From the NCBI RefSeq assembly GCF_000577815.1, contig NZ_CBYM010000007.1:62001-126000 (forward strand): a stretch of 64,000 nucleotides of DNA, written 5' to 3'. The translations under genes were made by a program, and so were the position numbers. The notes beneath the pieces were generated by a model. It was given only the letters and a program-made list of their open reading frames with translations. It had not been told where the DNA came from and did not search any database. Below are positions 47,531 through 56,969 of this stretch, in pieces; positions within the stretch are counted from its first letter, which is position 1, and each line of letters starts with the position of its first letter. Origin of the DNA: Clostridium saudiense. Its GTDB lineage: Bacteria > Bacillota > Clostridia > Clostridiales > Clostridiaceae.

Positions 47531-47761
47531 ATTAAAACACCTCCCCTTATATATTATTAAGTTAAGAGCAGGTTATTAACTAAGTTTTTAATTAATTTTA
47601 AATTTATTGGCCAATAATTCATTTTACACACTATATTAATGCAAAGCTCATTAATTCCGCACTTCATATATACACTAATTTATAATCATTTAATTTAATT
47701 GAAGTTTCCACTTTCTAGTGCTACTATAATATAAATTAATTCTTATAATGGAGGAAAAATT

Positions 47762-48637
47762 ATGTCTATATTAAATAAAAATGACAAAATTGCTATAGTT
47801 GCTTGTTCAAATGGTCAACCTATAGCTAATAAATTCAAAATTGATAATTTATTAGAACTCTTAAAAAAGTTAAGCTTAAATCCTATTTGTAGTAACTACA
47901 TATATGAAACTACATCTCCATTTAATGGTGCTGCTAAAGATAAGGGAAAAGCCTTTATGGATTTATATAGAAATAATGAAATAAAAGCTATCTTTGATAT
48001 CTCTGGTGGTGACCTTGCAAACGAAGTTTTAGATTATTTAGATTATGATTACATATCTAAAAATCCTAAACCTTTCTTTGGTTATAGTGATTTAACTACG
48101 GTTTTAAATGCTATTTATTCTCAAAGTAATAACCCTGTTTATCTTTATCAAATAAGAAATCTTATATCTTCAGATAGTGAAAATCAAATTTCTAACTTCA
48201 CTAATAGCTTACTTAATAATGAAGATGATTTATTTAAGTTTTCTTATAAATTTATTCAAGGTTCAAAAATAGAAGGAACTGTTGTTGGCGGAAATATTCG
48301 TTGTCTTTTAAAGTTAGCGGGTACTAAATATATACCTGACTTTACAGATAAGGTTTTACTTTTAGAAAGTATGGGTGGCGAAGCTGGACTTATGTCTGCC
48401 TTTTTAAATCAACTTAAGCAAATGGGAGTTTTTGATAAAATTCAAGGGCTAATACTAGGTACCTTTAGTAAAATGCAAGAAAATAATATAACTCCTACTA
48501 TTGAAGAATTAGTACTAAGCATAATAGATAATCCTGATTTACCAATTGCTAAGACAGAAGAAATTGGTCATGGTGCTAATTCTAAATGCATAATCATTGG
48601 AAAAAATATTTCATTATTTAATCATAAATTCAAATAA
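47762..48637 (+). CDS. S66 family LD-carboxypeptidase (MccF/LdcA-like)
   Basis: A 291-residue serine peptidase. The nucleophile elbow is FFGYSDLTTVL (Ser109). The Glu is probably in DKVLLLESMGGEAG and the His in EEIGHGANSKCIIIG, consistent with the S66 Ser-Glu-His triad. The family trims murein tetrapeptides (LdcA) or detoxifies microcin-like aminoacyl nucleotides (MccF). There is no signal peptide, so it is cytoplasmic, and murein recycling or antibiotic immunity are both possible. The 54-residue Cys protein follows by 46 bp. Confidence 0.9.
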   Translation: MSILNKNDKIAIVACSNGQPIANKFKIDNLLELLKKLSLNPICSNYIYETTSPFNGAAKDKGKAFMDLYRNNEIKAIFDISGGDLANEVLDYLDYDYISKNPKPFFGYSDLTTVLNAIYSQSNNPVYLYQIRNLISSDSENQISNFTNSLLNNEDDLFKFSYKFIQGSKIEGTVVGGNIRCLLKLAGTKYIPDFTDKVLLLESMGGEAGLMSAFLNQLKQMGVFDKIQGLILGTFSKMQENNITPTIEELVLSIIDNPDLPIAKTEEIGHGANSKCIIIGKNISLFNHKFK

Positions 48638-48683
48638 TATATAATTAAATTTTTCACACTAACATATATTGGAGGTAAATAAA

Positions 48684-48848
48684 ATGAAACGCTGTTTATA
48701 TTGCAAAAAAAATTTAGATAAAAGTTTTATAGAAAATAAAATAGGTTATTTTTGTTCTGATGATCATTTTGATAAATATATTAAATCATTAAGTAAAGAG
48801 GAATATATAGAGCTGCAAAACTCAATTTGCGTTTGCAGTGATGACTAA
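48684..48848 (+). CDS. 54-residue zinc-finger-like small protein
   Basis: The ATG at 48684 follows TTGGAGG. The protein starts MKRCLYCKKNLDKSFIENK, continues with IGYFCSDDHFDKYIKSLS and ends ICVCSDD. CxxC plus a second Cys/His group (CSDDH) resembles a treble-clef/zinc-ribbon fold. Likely co-transcribed with the S66 peptidase gene. Family not recognised; a metal-binding adaptor role is a guess. Confidence 0.75.
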   Translation: MKRCLYCKKNLDKSFIENKIGYFCSDDHFDKYIKSLSKEEYIELQNSICVCSDD

Positions 48849-48965
48849 ACTATATAACCTTTTCATAATTTATATATTCTAAGGTACTTAAAGTTAAGAG
48901 ATTATTTTATTAATTATTTAGTAAAATAATCTCTTTTAATTTTATAATCTTTTTCTAAAAGCATA

Positions 48966-48994
48966 TTGACTATTAATCATCAAATTGATATTAT
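48966..48994 (+). promoter_or_regulatory. Promoter of the GntR-ABC operon
   Basis: TTGACT, 17 bp, TATTAT, ending where the GTGTATAT operator begins. Confidence 0.75.
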
Positions 48995-49017
48995 GTGTAT
49001 ATAATATATATATACAC
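48995..49017 (+). promoter_or_regulatory. Operator-like inverted repeat upstream of the GntR gene
   Basis: GTGTATAT, 7 bp, ATATACAC, covering the predicted transcription start. The form resembles YtrA-type GntR sites, so autoregulation is likely. Confidence 0.7.
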
Positions 49018-49037
49018 TTATACACGGAGGTGAACAC

Positions 49038-49412
49038 TTGGATATATTAATTAGCAATTCATCACCAGTTGCACTTTATGAGCAAATAGAAACTCAAATA
49101 AAAAATCAAATATTAAATGGAAATTTGAAACCTGGAGATCCACTTCCATCAATAAGATCATTAGCAAAAGAGCTTAAAGTAAGTATTATAACCTCTAAAA
49201 GAGCTTATGAAGAACTAGAAAAAGAAGGCTTTATTGAAACAGTTATTGGAAAAGGAACTTTTGTTTCCGGTTCAAATTCTGAAAGGTTAAGAGAAGCTGC
49301 CATGGCTGAAATGGAAGATAAACTTGAGGCTGTCATAATATGTGCTAAAGCTCTAGGGGTAACACTTGATGAATGTATTGAAATTTTAAAAAGTATTTAT
49401 GAGGAGGTATAA
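49038..49412 (+). CDS. GntR family regulator, YtrA subfamily
   Basis: 124 residues from a TTG start, 7 bp after GGAGGTG. The winged helix-turn-helix (SPVALYEQIETQIKNQILNGNLKPGDPLPSIRSLAKELKVS) is followed by only about 45 residues, the short C-terminal dimerisation helix of YtrA-type proteins. The start of the ABC ATPase gene lies 2 bp past its stop. It probably represses its own operon; the inducer is typically a cell-wall-active compound, unknown here. Confidence 0.93.
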   Translation: MDILISNSSPVALYEQIETQIKNQILNGNLKPGDPLPSIRSLAKELKVSIITSKRAYEELEKEGFIETVIGKGTFVSGSNSERLREAAMAEMEDKLEAVIICAKALGVTLDECIEILKSIYEEV

Positions 49413-49414
49413 AT

Positions 49415-50266
49415 ATGAATTCTATTGAAATTCGTAATTTACAAAAAAATTATAAGAATTTTTCTTTAACTATAGATAACCTTGAAATACCAGAAGGATA
49501 TATTACTGGATTTATTGGTCCAAATGGCTCTGGTAAAACTACTACAATTAAATCTTTACTTGGAATGATTAAGCCTGATTCTGGCGAAATAAAAATACTA
49601 AATTCCCATATCAATAAAGATACTAAAACAAAAGAAAATATTGCTTATGTTGGTGATGAATCTGGATTCTTAGAAGAAAGCAAATTAGTTAATCTTCATA
49701 AAATAATATCTAAATTTTATTCTAACTGGGATGAAGAGTTATATAAAAAATATATAAATAAATTTAAAATAGATGAATCTAAGAAATATAAAGATTTATC
49801 TAAGGGACAAAAAAAGCAATTTGAACTTATAATAGCTTTATCTCATCATCCAAAACTATTAATAATGGATGAACCAACCTCTAGTTTAGATCCTATAATA
49901 AGAAATGAATTTTTAGACCTTATGCAAGACCACATGGAAATGGATAATATGACTGTATTTTACTCTACTCATATAACTACAGATTTAGATAAATCTGCTG
50001 ATTATATAGTTATGATATACAATGGAAAAATACTTCTTAAAGGTGAAAAGGATGAAATTTTAGATAATCATACACTTGTAAAAAGCAAAAAAGATTTAAT
50101 TGATAATAGTATTAAGAATGAATTTATTTCATTAAAAGAATACGCCTTTGGATTTGAAGGTTTAATATCTGATAGAAAAAAAGCTTATGAACTTTTTGGT
50201 GATGAGGCAATTTATGAAAAATGTACTCTTGAAGATATTTTATTATATTACACTAGGAGGGAGTAA
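49415..50266 (+). CDS. ABC transporter ATP-binding protein (YtrB-like)
   Basis: A 283-residue ATPase with FIGPNGSGKTT (Walker A, residues 33-43), KDLSKGQKKQFELI (signature) and LLIMDEPTSSLDP (Walker B). The C-terminal 80 residues are a subfamily extension. It partners with the following permease to form an exporter-like ABC-2 system. The RBS GAGGAGG overlaps the end of the regulator gene. Confidence 0.94.
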   Translation: MNSIEIRNLQKNYKNFSLTIDNLEIPEGYITGFIGPNGSGKTTTIKSLLGMIKPDSGEIKILNSHINKDTKTKENIAYVGDESGFLEESKLVNLHKIISKFYSNWDEELYKKYINKFKIDESKKYKDLSKGQKKQFELIIALSHHPKLLIMDEPTSSLDPIIRNEFLDLMQDHMEMDNMTVFYSTHITTDLDKSADYIVMIYNGKILLKGEKDEILDNHTLVKSKKDLIDNSIKNEFISLKEYAFGFEGLISDRKKAYELFGDEAIYEKCTLEDILLYYTRRE

Positions 50267-50269
50267 TTT

Positions 50270-50905
50270 ATGAATAATATTAGTAATTTAGTAAAACTTC
50301 AATTTAATTCATTACTATCTATAAAGAAAAATTTACTTATTATATTAGCACTTGGAATATTTTTTGCTGCTGTTCAACCAACTATGATTGTTTTTGCCGG
50401 TGCCATGTATTTAATGATGGCTACCTATACAATTACTTTTTATGAAGAAAGAAGCAAAATGAATTATTTAATATATTCGTTACCTGTTAAGACAAATGAA
50501 TATATTTTTTCCAAATATATATACTGCTTATTAAACACAGTTATTGCGGTAATAATATCTACAATTCTATCTGTAATTGTAAATATATTAGGAACAAATG
50601 ATTTAGTTTCTTCTATGCCTATATATGTTATTCCTTTAGTTACTATGGGTATAGGTATATTTTTCACAGCAATATTAATGCCTGCTACTCTTTTACTAGG
50701 CTTTGAAAATGGAAGATATGTTCTAATGTTTATTGCTATTGCTCCAATAGTATTTTCTACTTCTTTGCTAGAAATATTAGCTGAAATTAATATAACTTTT
50801 AACCCTACACTGTTAACTATTTTAGGAATATTAATTACAATTACAGTATTACTTCTTTCTTATTTTATTACATGCAATAGATTTTCAAAAAAAGAAATTC
50901 ATTAA
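50270..50905 (+). CDS. ABC-2 type permease
   Basis: A 211-residue protein with six predicted membrane helices. MATYTITFYEERSKMNYLIYSLPVKTNEYIFSKY is the typical motif of ABC-2 membrane proteins (the YESLPV-like phrase in bacitracin- or lantibiotic-type exporters). The gene follows the ATPase by 3 bp and ends in a shared terminator. The substrate is unknown; drug or peptide export fits the GntR-YtrA context. Confidence 0.88.
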   Translation: MNNISNLVKLQFNSLLSIKKNLLIILALGIFFAAVQPTMIVFAGAMYLMMATYTITFYEERSKMNYLIYSLPVKTNEYIFSKYIYCLLNTVIAVIISTILSVIVNILGTNDLVSSMPIYVIPLVTMGIGIFFTAILMPATLLLGFENGRYVLMFIAIAPIVFSTSLLEILAEINITFNPTLLTILGILITITVLLLSYFITCNRFSKKEIH

Positions 50906-50975
50906 TAAATCTTGAAAGAATATATCTTATAAATAAAAATTAACAATTCATTTTAACCTTTATAAAAAAACAAAA

Positions 50976-51014
50976 ATAAATGGTAAGGTATAAACTAAAC
51001 CTTACCATTTATTT
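50976..51014. terminator. Bidirectional terminator
   Basis: AAATGGTAAGGT / ACCTTACCATTT stem between the convergent ABC operon and response-regulator gene. Confidence 0.85.
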
Positions 51015-51015
51015 T

Positions 51016-52563
51016 CTAAACCAATTCTTTAAATTTTCCTAATTCAATCTGCTTCTTATAATTTAAGGGACTTACTCCTACATATTTTTTAAATTTACTA
51101 TGGAAATAATCTATATTTTTATATCCAACCTTTTCACAAACTTGATATACTTTTATGTTGTCTTCCATAAGTAATTTCTTAGCTTGTTCTATTCTTATAT
51201 TATCTAAATAAGTATTAAAACTCATACCAGTATGACCTTTAAATACCTTTCCTAAATATGCACTATTATAATTAAATATTTCTGCCAAAAGTTCTAATTT
51301 TAAATCCGTATAATAATTCTTTTCAATATATTTAACTATTCGCTTTATAGACTTATCTGAAGAATTAAGAGAAATAACCTTTGAAACATTAATCAATCTT
51401 TTTTCTAAAATATCTATAATTTCTTTTAAACTTTCAGTACTATAAATCTCCTTTATTATTACCTCATTATCTAAAATTAAATTTTTATCTATTTCATAAT
51501 CGCTTTTAATTTTATCATAAAACTCTAAACAATTTTTAGTAACTAACACTTTAATTTCATCTTCAGTATAAAACTTAGATTGAATAAGTTCTGCCAAACC
51601 TTTTAACAATTCTTTAATCTTTCCACATTCTCCAATTTCAACATAAGTACAAATTTTATTTATAATATCCATCTCTTCAAGTAAAAATCTTTTTTTACTA
51701 ATTTCTCTTACTCTCTCAGTAGTTAAAATTTCCTCATTTAAAAACAAAAATCTAGATTTCATTAATTCATTAGCAGTATTATAAGATAATAAAATATCAT
51801 CTATGCTACTAACCTCTTGTCCTACTGTTACAAATATTCTTCCTTTTAAACACTTATTAATTTCTTTATTTATACTATTTAATATATTAAATGAATGATT
51901 ACTATTAACATCACAAAATAATATTGCAACCTTATCTTTAACCTTACAAACCTCAATGCCATTTAAATTACTTAACTTTTGTTTTATACAACTTTCAAGT
52001 TCAATTAAATTTTCATTTTTTGTTTTCTCATCATAATTTAATATCAAAGCTACAGAATAACTTGAGTAATCTAAAGAATTTGTAAGTTCTTCATAATCCT
52101 CTACCTTTTTTCCTAACATAAGTTGAGATAGTGAATATTCTTTAACGTAGTCTTTTTGTTTTTCAATATTTCTTAATTTATTTTTTTCCTCTTCTATTTC
52201 ATTTCTTAAATTAACAGCTATATCATATAGCTCATCTTCATCTATAGGCTTTAATAAATAGCACTTTACTCCATACTTAATTGCAACCTTTGCATATTCA
52301 AAATCAGAATAACCACTAATAATTACAAATTTACCTTTAAATCCATTATCTATACTTTCTTTAATTACATCTAATCCAATCTTTCCGGGCATTTTAATAT
52401 CTATTAAAACTAAGTCTGGATCTAGCTTACATATTTTATTATATGTATCATCTCCATCACTACCTTCACCACAAACATAAAATCCAACTTCTTCCCATGG
52501 AACTATATTCTTAATTCCCTCTCTTACATATGGTTCATCATCTGCAATTAAAACTTTTAACAT
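51016..52563 (-). CDS. AraC-type response regulator (YesN-like)
   Basis: A 515-residue regulator. The receiver domain has IADDEPY and the phospho-acceptor in DLVLIDIKMPG (Asp55), with K in YLLKPIDE. A central coiled/linker region of about 280 residues follows, then two AraC helix-turn-helix motifs at the C-terminus (AEIFNYNSAYLGKVFKGHTGMSFNTYL and VCEKVGYKNIDYFHSKFKKYVG). It overlaps the kinase gene by 7 bp. It probably controls the adjacent glycan-use genes. Confidence 0.95.
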   Translation of the reverse strand: MLKVLIADDEPYVREGIKNIVPWEEVGFYVCGEGSDGDDTYNKICKLDPDLVLIDIKMPGKIGLDVIKESIDNGFKGKFVIISGYSDFEYAKVAIKYGVKCYLLKPIDEDELYDIAVNLRNEIEEEKNKLRNIEKQKDYVKEYSLSQLMLGKKVEDYEELTNSLDYSSYSVALILNYDEKTKNENLIELESCIKQKLSNLNGIEVCKVKDKVAILFCDVNSNHSFNILNSINKEINKCLKGRIFVTVGQEVSSIDDILLSYNTANELMKSRFLFLNEEILTTERVREISKKRFLLEEMDIINKICTYVEIGECGKIKELLKGLAELIQSKFYTEDEIKVLVTKNCLEFYDKIKSDYEIDKNLILDNEVIIKEIYSTESLKEIIDILEKRLINVSKVISLNSSDKSIKRIVKYIEKNYYTDLKLELLAEIFNYNSAYLGKVFKGHTGMSFNTYLDNIRIEQAKKLLMEDNIKVYQVCEKVGYKNIDYFHSKFKKYVGVSPLNYKKQIELGKFKELV

Positions 52564-54347
52564 TTATTCTCTTCCCCCTCAATAGCTGGTAATATTAATA
52601 CAACCTTTGTCCCAATATTTAACTCGCTAAATACGTGTATACCATATTTTTCACCATAAAAAATTTTAATTCTTTCATTTATATTTCCCATTCCAATACT
52701 TTGATGTCCATTTTCTTTTTTGTTAGTTTTACCTAGATTTTCATTGATAAACTCTAGCCTATCTCTTGTCATTCCACATCCATTATCAGATATTTCAACT
52801 ATTAGATAACCCAAATCCTCAAAGGCACTTACAGTTATTTTCCCCTTTTCTTTTGTTCCTTCTAACCCATGTACAAAAGCATTTTCTACAATTGGCTGTA
52901 ATAACAGTGGTAATATCTTATATTTTTTCGATTCTACTTCAATATTAAATTCATGCTCAACCTTTCCCTTAAATCTTAACTCTTGTATTTCTAAATAATT
53001 TTTCACTAATTCTATTTCTGATTCAAAGGAAACACTTTCATTGCTTACCTCCAAATTTCTTCTCATTATTTTCCCAAGTTTTTTAACTATTCCCGCAAGT
53101 TCTCTATCACCATTACAAAATGCTCTCATTCTAATAGTTTCTAAGGTATTATATAGAAAATGAGGATTAATTTGACTTGATAGCATTTTAAACTCAGCCT
53201 CTTTTTGTTTAACCATCAATTTTTCCTGCTGAATTTTCCTAACGTATACCTCATCAATTAATTTATTTATACTTTCCATCATAAAATATAAATCATCATA
53301 AACTTCTGAAATTTCATCATTTCCACTAATACTCTTTTTAATATTGAAATTTCCTTTAACAACCTTATGCATTTCATTTCTTAATACATTAATTCTATCC
53401 GCAAAATTTTTAGAAAAATATAATATAACAATTAATGAGCAGAAAATTGCTAAAGCAATTATAATAATACTTTTTGTAATAACATTTTTGGATTCTAAAG
53501 TTATTAAATCAACTGGCACCTCTACTAAAACTTGAAATGTATTATTAAATGATTTATCAATTTTAAACGTATTTAAAATTGAATGATCTCCATCTTCATT
53601 AAACTCTTCTTTTACATCATAATAATAACTTGCTTCCGCTTCACTTTTACCTAAATCTGCCATCTCACCTATTGGTAAAGAATTTGAATATACAACTCGT
53701 CCATCTAATAATATAGAAGAGCGATATCTTTCATCTCTAACTATATCGCCTAACTTACCAATATTAACACTTATCACCAAAACTCCTATATTTCCTCTTG
53801 AATCTGAATTAATAGATCTTACAAGTGATAAATTATAATTCTTAGTCGTTTCATCCTTTTTATATAGCCAAGTTATTATTCCTTTTCCATCAATTGCATT
53901 TTTATACCATTCACTTTCTCTTATTTCATCATCAACTTTTATAATATTAGACCCATTTAATAGTGTTTCATTATCTACATAAAGCTTTATGCTATTAAAA
54001 TCGTTATAGTATACTAAATAATCATTTAATACATTAAAACTAGAATATGCTGTTACTACATCTCCATAATTATTGTAATTTTCTGTAACTAACGCATGAA
54101 TATTATCATCTTGGTAAATCATATCTGAAGTATTGATTGCTAATTTTAATGATTCCTCCATTCTACTTTTAATAGTTTTATTATTATATCTCCCCTCACT
54201 AATTGCATTTTGTACTACTATATTATTCATTCGAGATGTTAGGTATCCACCAATAATTACTACAGTTACTATTACTATTAACAAATAAGAAATAATTAAC
54301 TTACTCCTTATTTTCATATTATTTATTACATTTTCTATTATTCTCAT
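52557..54347 (-). CDS. Sensor histidine kinase (YesM/LytS-type)
   Basis: The 596-residue kinase has an N-terminal membrane helix (SKLIISYLLIVIVTVVIIGG), about 250 extracellular residues, a second helix (IITKSIIIIALAIFCSLIVILYF), a HAMP region, and a His_kinase domain with SQINPHFLYNTLE (His396). The ATPase domain has PLLLQPIVENAFVHGLEG and SDNGCGM. It pairs with the overlapping AraC response regulator, a two-component type that usually senses sugars or oligosaccharides. Confidence 0.95.
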   Translation of the reverse strand: MRIIENVINNMKIRSKLIISYLLIVIVTVVIIGGYLTSRMNNIVVQNAISEGRYNNKTIKSRMEESLKLAINTSDMIYQDDNIHALVTENYNNYGDVVTAYSSFNVLNDYLVYYNDFNSIKLYVDNETLLNGSNIIKVDDEIRESEWYKNAIDGKGIITWLYKKDETTKNYNLSLVRSINSDSRGNIGVLVISVNIGKLGDIVRDERYRSSILLDGRVVYSNSLPIGEMADLGKSEAEASYYYDVKEEFNEDGDHSILNTFKIDKSFNNTFQVLVEVPVDLITLESKNVITKSIIIIALAIFCSLIVILYFSKNFADRINVLRNEMHKVVKGNFNIKKSISGNDEISEVYDDLYFMMESINKLIDEVYVRKIQQEKLMVKQKEAEFKMLSSQINPHFLYNTLETIRMRAFCNGDRELAGIVKKLGKIMRRNLEVSNESVSFESEIELVKNYLEIQELRFKGKVEHEFNIEVESKKYKILPLLLQPIVENAFVHGLEGTKEKGKITVSAFEDLGYLIVEISDNGCGMTRDRLEFINENLGKTNKKENGHQSIGMGNINERIKIFYGEKYGIHVFSELNIGTKVVLILPAIEGEENKC

Positions 54348-54407
54348 TTCTCAAATACCCACTTAAATTACATTTTTACCTATAAATACAATATACCACA
54401 CTTTTCT

Positions 54408-54425
54408 TTGTAATTGTATACAATA
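54408..54425 (-). promoter_or_regulatory. Possible response-regulator site upstream of the kinase gene
   Basis: TTGTAATTGTATACAATA (plus-strand reading), about 12 bp upstream of a minus-strand TATATT and 60-80 bp before the kinase start. It resembles the motif at 61761-61778 in the GH31 promoter. Confidence 0.4.
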
Positions 54426-54580
54426 TTGAATTTATAATACTCTTATTAATTTTTATCACTAATAATACTAGTATTATTGATAGAATTATTGCAGTATTTT
54501 TTATTACTCTAGTATAGTAAACTATAAATAGATAATACTTTAATAATCACATGTAATCCCACTTTTCTTAAACATATAGC

Positions 54581-54617
54581 TAAAGGCAGAGTATCATTTT
54601 TATGAGCTCTGCCTTTA
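54581..54617 (-). terminator. Hairpin after the GH95 gene
   Basis: TAAAGGCAGAG / CTCTGCCTTTA stem with a 15-base loop, 20 bp past the GH95 stop. No strong U-run, so termination may be partial. Confidence 0.6.
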
Positions 54618-54636
54618 CTACTATGCTAAGCATTAA

Positions 54637-56958
54637 TTATAATCTATATTTCTTACCTGCTATAGTATCTATTTCAATGCTCTCATTAATCATTGTTCCA
54701 ATATATTTTTTACCAAACTTTATTTTACATTTCCCTCCAACTTTTGATGTTATAGAAAGTTTTGTTATCTCATTATTATCCCATTTAAAATCTATAACAA
54801 ATCCTCCTCTAGCCTTAAGCCCTTTTATATATCCACACCTCCACGCCTTTGGAATAGCAGGTAATATTTCTATAATACCTGTATGACTTTGAATAAGCAT
54901 TTCTGCTATCCCTGCTGTTCCTCCAAAGTTCCCATCAATTTGAAATGGAGGATGTACACAAAATAAATTCATAAATGTTAGATTCTTTAATAATACATGT
55001 AAATACTTATTTGCTAATTCAGCTTCTTTTAATCTCGCATAAAAATTAATTATCCATGCACAACTCCAACCAGTATGTCCTCCACCTTGATTCAATCTTC
55101 GTTCTAGTGTTTTTTTACTAGCTTCAAGTAATTCAAAATTATTTTTTTCTGAAATTTCTCTACCTGGATAAAGTGCAAATAAGTGTGACATATGCCTATG
55201 GCCTGGCTCATATTCATCAAAATCCTTATACCATTCTTGAACTGCTCCAAATTTATTTACTTTATATTTAGGTAATCTTCCAAGTGCTTTTTGTAGTTCT
55301 TCTTTAAATTCATTATCTACTTTTAATACATTAATAGCAGCTATACAATTGTTAAATAAATCTCTAATTATAGATATATCCATTGTAGACATCATACTTG
55401 CACAACATTTTCTTCCTTCATTATCTAAGAAATTATTTTCAGGTGATGTTGAAGGACATGTTACTAAGTTTCCATCCTTATCTTCAATTAAGTAATCTAA
55501 TAAGAATATAGCTGCACCCTTCATTATTGGATAGGCTTCATTTTTTAAGAAGTTTTTATCTCTTGTAAAATCATAGTGTTCCCAAAGATGTTGACACATC
55601 CAAGCTCCACCCATAGGCCAAAATCCCCATTCACTACTTCCCTGTACTGTACTTGAATATCTCCATAAATCAACATTATGATTTGTAGTCCATCCATTAC
55701 AATTAAACATTGTTTTTGCAGTACTCGCTCCAGTAACACTTAAATCTTTTAACATATTAAAAAGCGGATTATGACATTCTGATAAATTACAAGTTTCTGC
55801 TCCCCAATAATTCATTTCTGTATTAATATTTACTGTATAATTGCTACTCCAAGCTGGTCTTAAGTCTTCATTCCAAATTCCTTGTAAGTTTGCTGGTTGA
55901 CTTCCTTCTCTTGATGAACTTATTAAAAGATATCTTCCATATTGAAAATATAAACTTATTAATCCTAAGTCCTCTTTATTATTTTTAAGTCTTTCTAACC
56001 TTTCATTAGTTGGTAAGTAACTATAGTCATCATTGCCTAAACAAAATTCAACCCTATTAAAAAGCTTTCTATAATCATCAATATGGTTACTTTCTATTTC
56101 TTCATAAGATTTATCTTCTAAAGATTTTAACTGACTTTTGCATAAAAGTTCTTCATCCTTACCTTCTGTACCTGGTTCTTTATCAAATCCATTAAAGCTT
56201 GTATTTGCAACTAGTACTAATGTAACACTACTTGCTTCTTTTATATTAAGAAGACCATTTGTTACATTAACATTTCCATCTGTAACTCTTGCCTTTAAGT
56301 AAACTTGAAATCTCATTCCAAGCTTACCCTCTTCATCATAAATTATTGACTCTTCTTCATTTACATAGCTAGGTAATGCGCATATAGGTGTTACTCCCTT
56401 TAATATAATAGTATCTTGATTTAGTCCATTTACTTTACTTTTTAATAAACTTCTTAATGTTGCTGAAAAGCTTATGCTCTTTTCTTTATCAGCACTTATC
56501 TTAATTATCATTGCATTATCTGGCGCTGAAATAAATACTTCTCTTTTATAATTAATATTATTTATTTCATAACTTATTGTTGCTTTGGCATTACTTAAAT
56601 CTAGTTCTCTTCTATAGTTTTTATAATTTTTATCATTATAATTAAATTTTAAATATAAATCTCCCATAGGTGCATAAGATTCAGTATATCCAGCCAAGAG
56701 CTTATTATTCATAAGCTCTTGTGCCTCATAATATTGTTCATTTAAAATTAAATTTCTTACTTCATCTATATAATTAATAGCTTCATGATTATTGTTATCT
56801 TTAGGAATACCTGTCCATAATGTATCTTCATTTAAAGCAATTCTTTCATTATATACATCTCCTGACACCATTGCTCCTAATCTTCCATTTCCAAGTGGAA
56901 GTGATTCTACCCATTCCGTTGCTGCTTCTTTATACCATAATTTTAATTTATCACTCAT
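54637..56958 (-). CDS. GH95 alpha-1,2-L-fucosidase
   Basis: An intracellular 773-residue glycosidase from ATG 56958, after GAGGATAA (the longer TTG reading overlaps this RBS). KLWYKEAATEWVESLPLGNGRLGAMVSGDV is the GH95 N-terminus. Catalytic positions known for bifidobacterial AfcA appear in order: NINTEMNYW (Asn377, Asn379), SPENNF (Glu507) and QIDGNFGGTAGI (Asp675). The enzyme hydrolyses alpha-1,2-linked L-fucose (some members L-galactose), as in fucosylated xyloglucan or mucin/milk glycans. No signal peptide. It lies 11 bp after the GH3 stop. Confidence 0.94.
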   Translation of the reverse strand: MSDKLKLWYKEAATEWVESLPLGNGRLGAMVSGDVYNERIALNEDTLWTGIPKDNNNHEAINYIDEVRNLILNEQYYEAQELMNNKLLAGYTESYAPMGDLYLKFNYNDKNYKNYRRELDLSNAKATISYEINNINYKREVFISAPDNAMIIKISADKEKSISFSATLRSLLKSKVNGLNQDTIILKGVTPICALPSYVNEEESIIYDEEGKLGMRFQVYLKARVTDGNVNVTNGLLNIKEASSVTLVLVANTSFNGFDKEPGTEGKDEELLCKSQLKSLEDKSYEEIESNHIDDYRKLFNRVEFCLGNDDYSYLPTNERLERLKNNKEDLGLISLYFQYGRYLLISSSREGSQPANLQGIWNEDLRPAWSSNYTVNINTEMNYWGAETCNLSECHNPLFNMLKDLSVTGASTAKTMFNCNGWTTNHNVDLWRYSSTVQGSSEWGFWPMGGAWMCQHLWEHYDFTRDKNFLKNEAYPIMKGAAIFLLDYLIEDKDGNLVTCPSTSPENNFLDNEGRKCCASMMSTMDISIIRDLFNNCIAAINVLKVDNEFKEELQKALGRLPKYKVNKFGAVQEWYKDFDEYEPGHRHMSHLFALYPGREISEKNNFELLEASKKTLERRLNQGGGHTGWSCAWIINFYARLKEAELANKYLHVLLKNLTFMNLFCVHPPFQIDGNFGGTAGIAEMLIQSHTGIIEILPAIPKAWRCGYIKGLKARGGFVIDFKWDNNEITKLSITSKVGGKCKIKFGKKYIGTMINESIEIDTIAGKKYRL

Positions 56959-56969
56959 AATATTTATCC

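Noticed and set aside
47531-47761. Mg2+-sensing leader (M-box) upstream of mgtC
   Set aside because: The divergent gap is only 231 bp, AT-rich and without an M-box-like structure.
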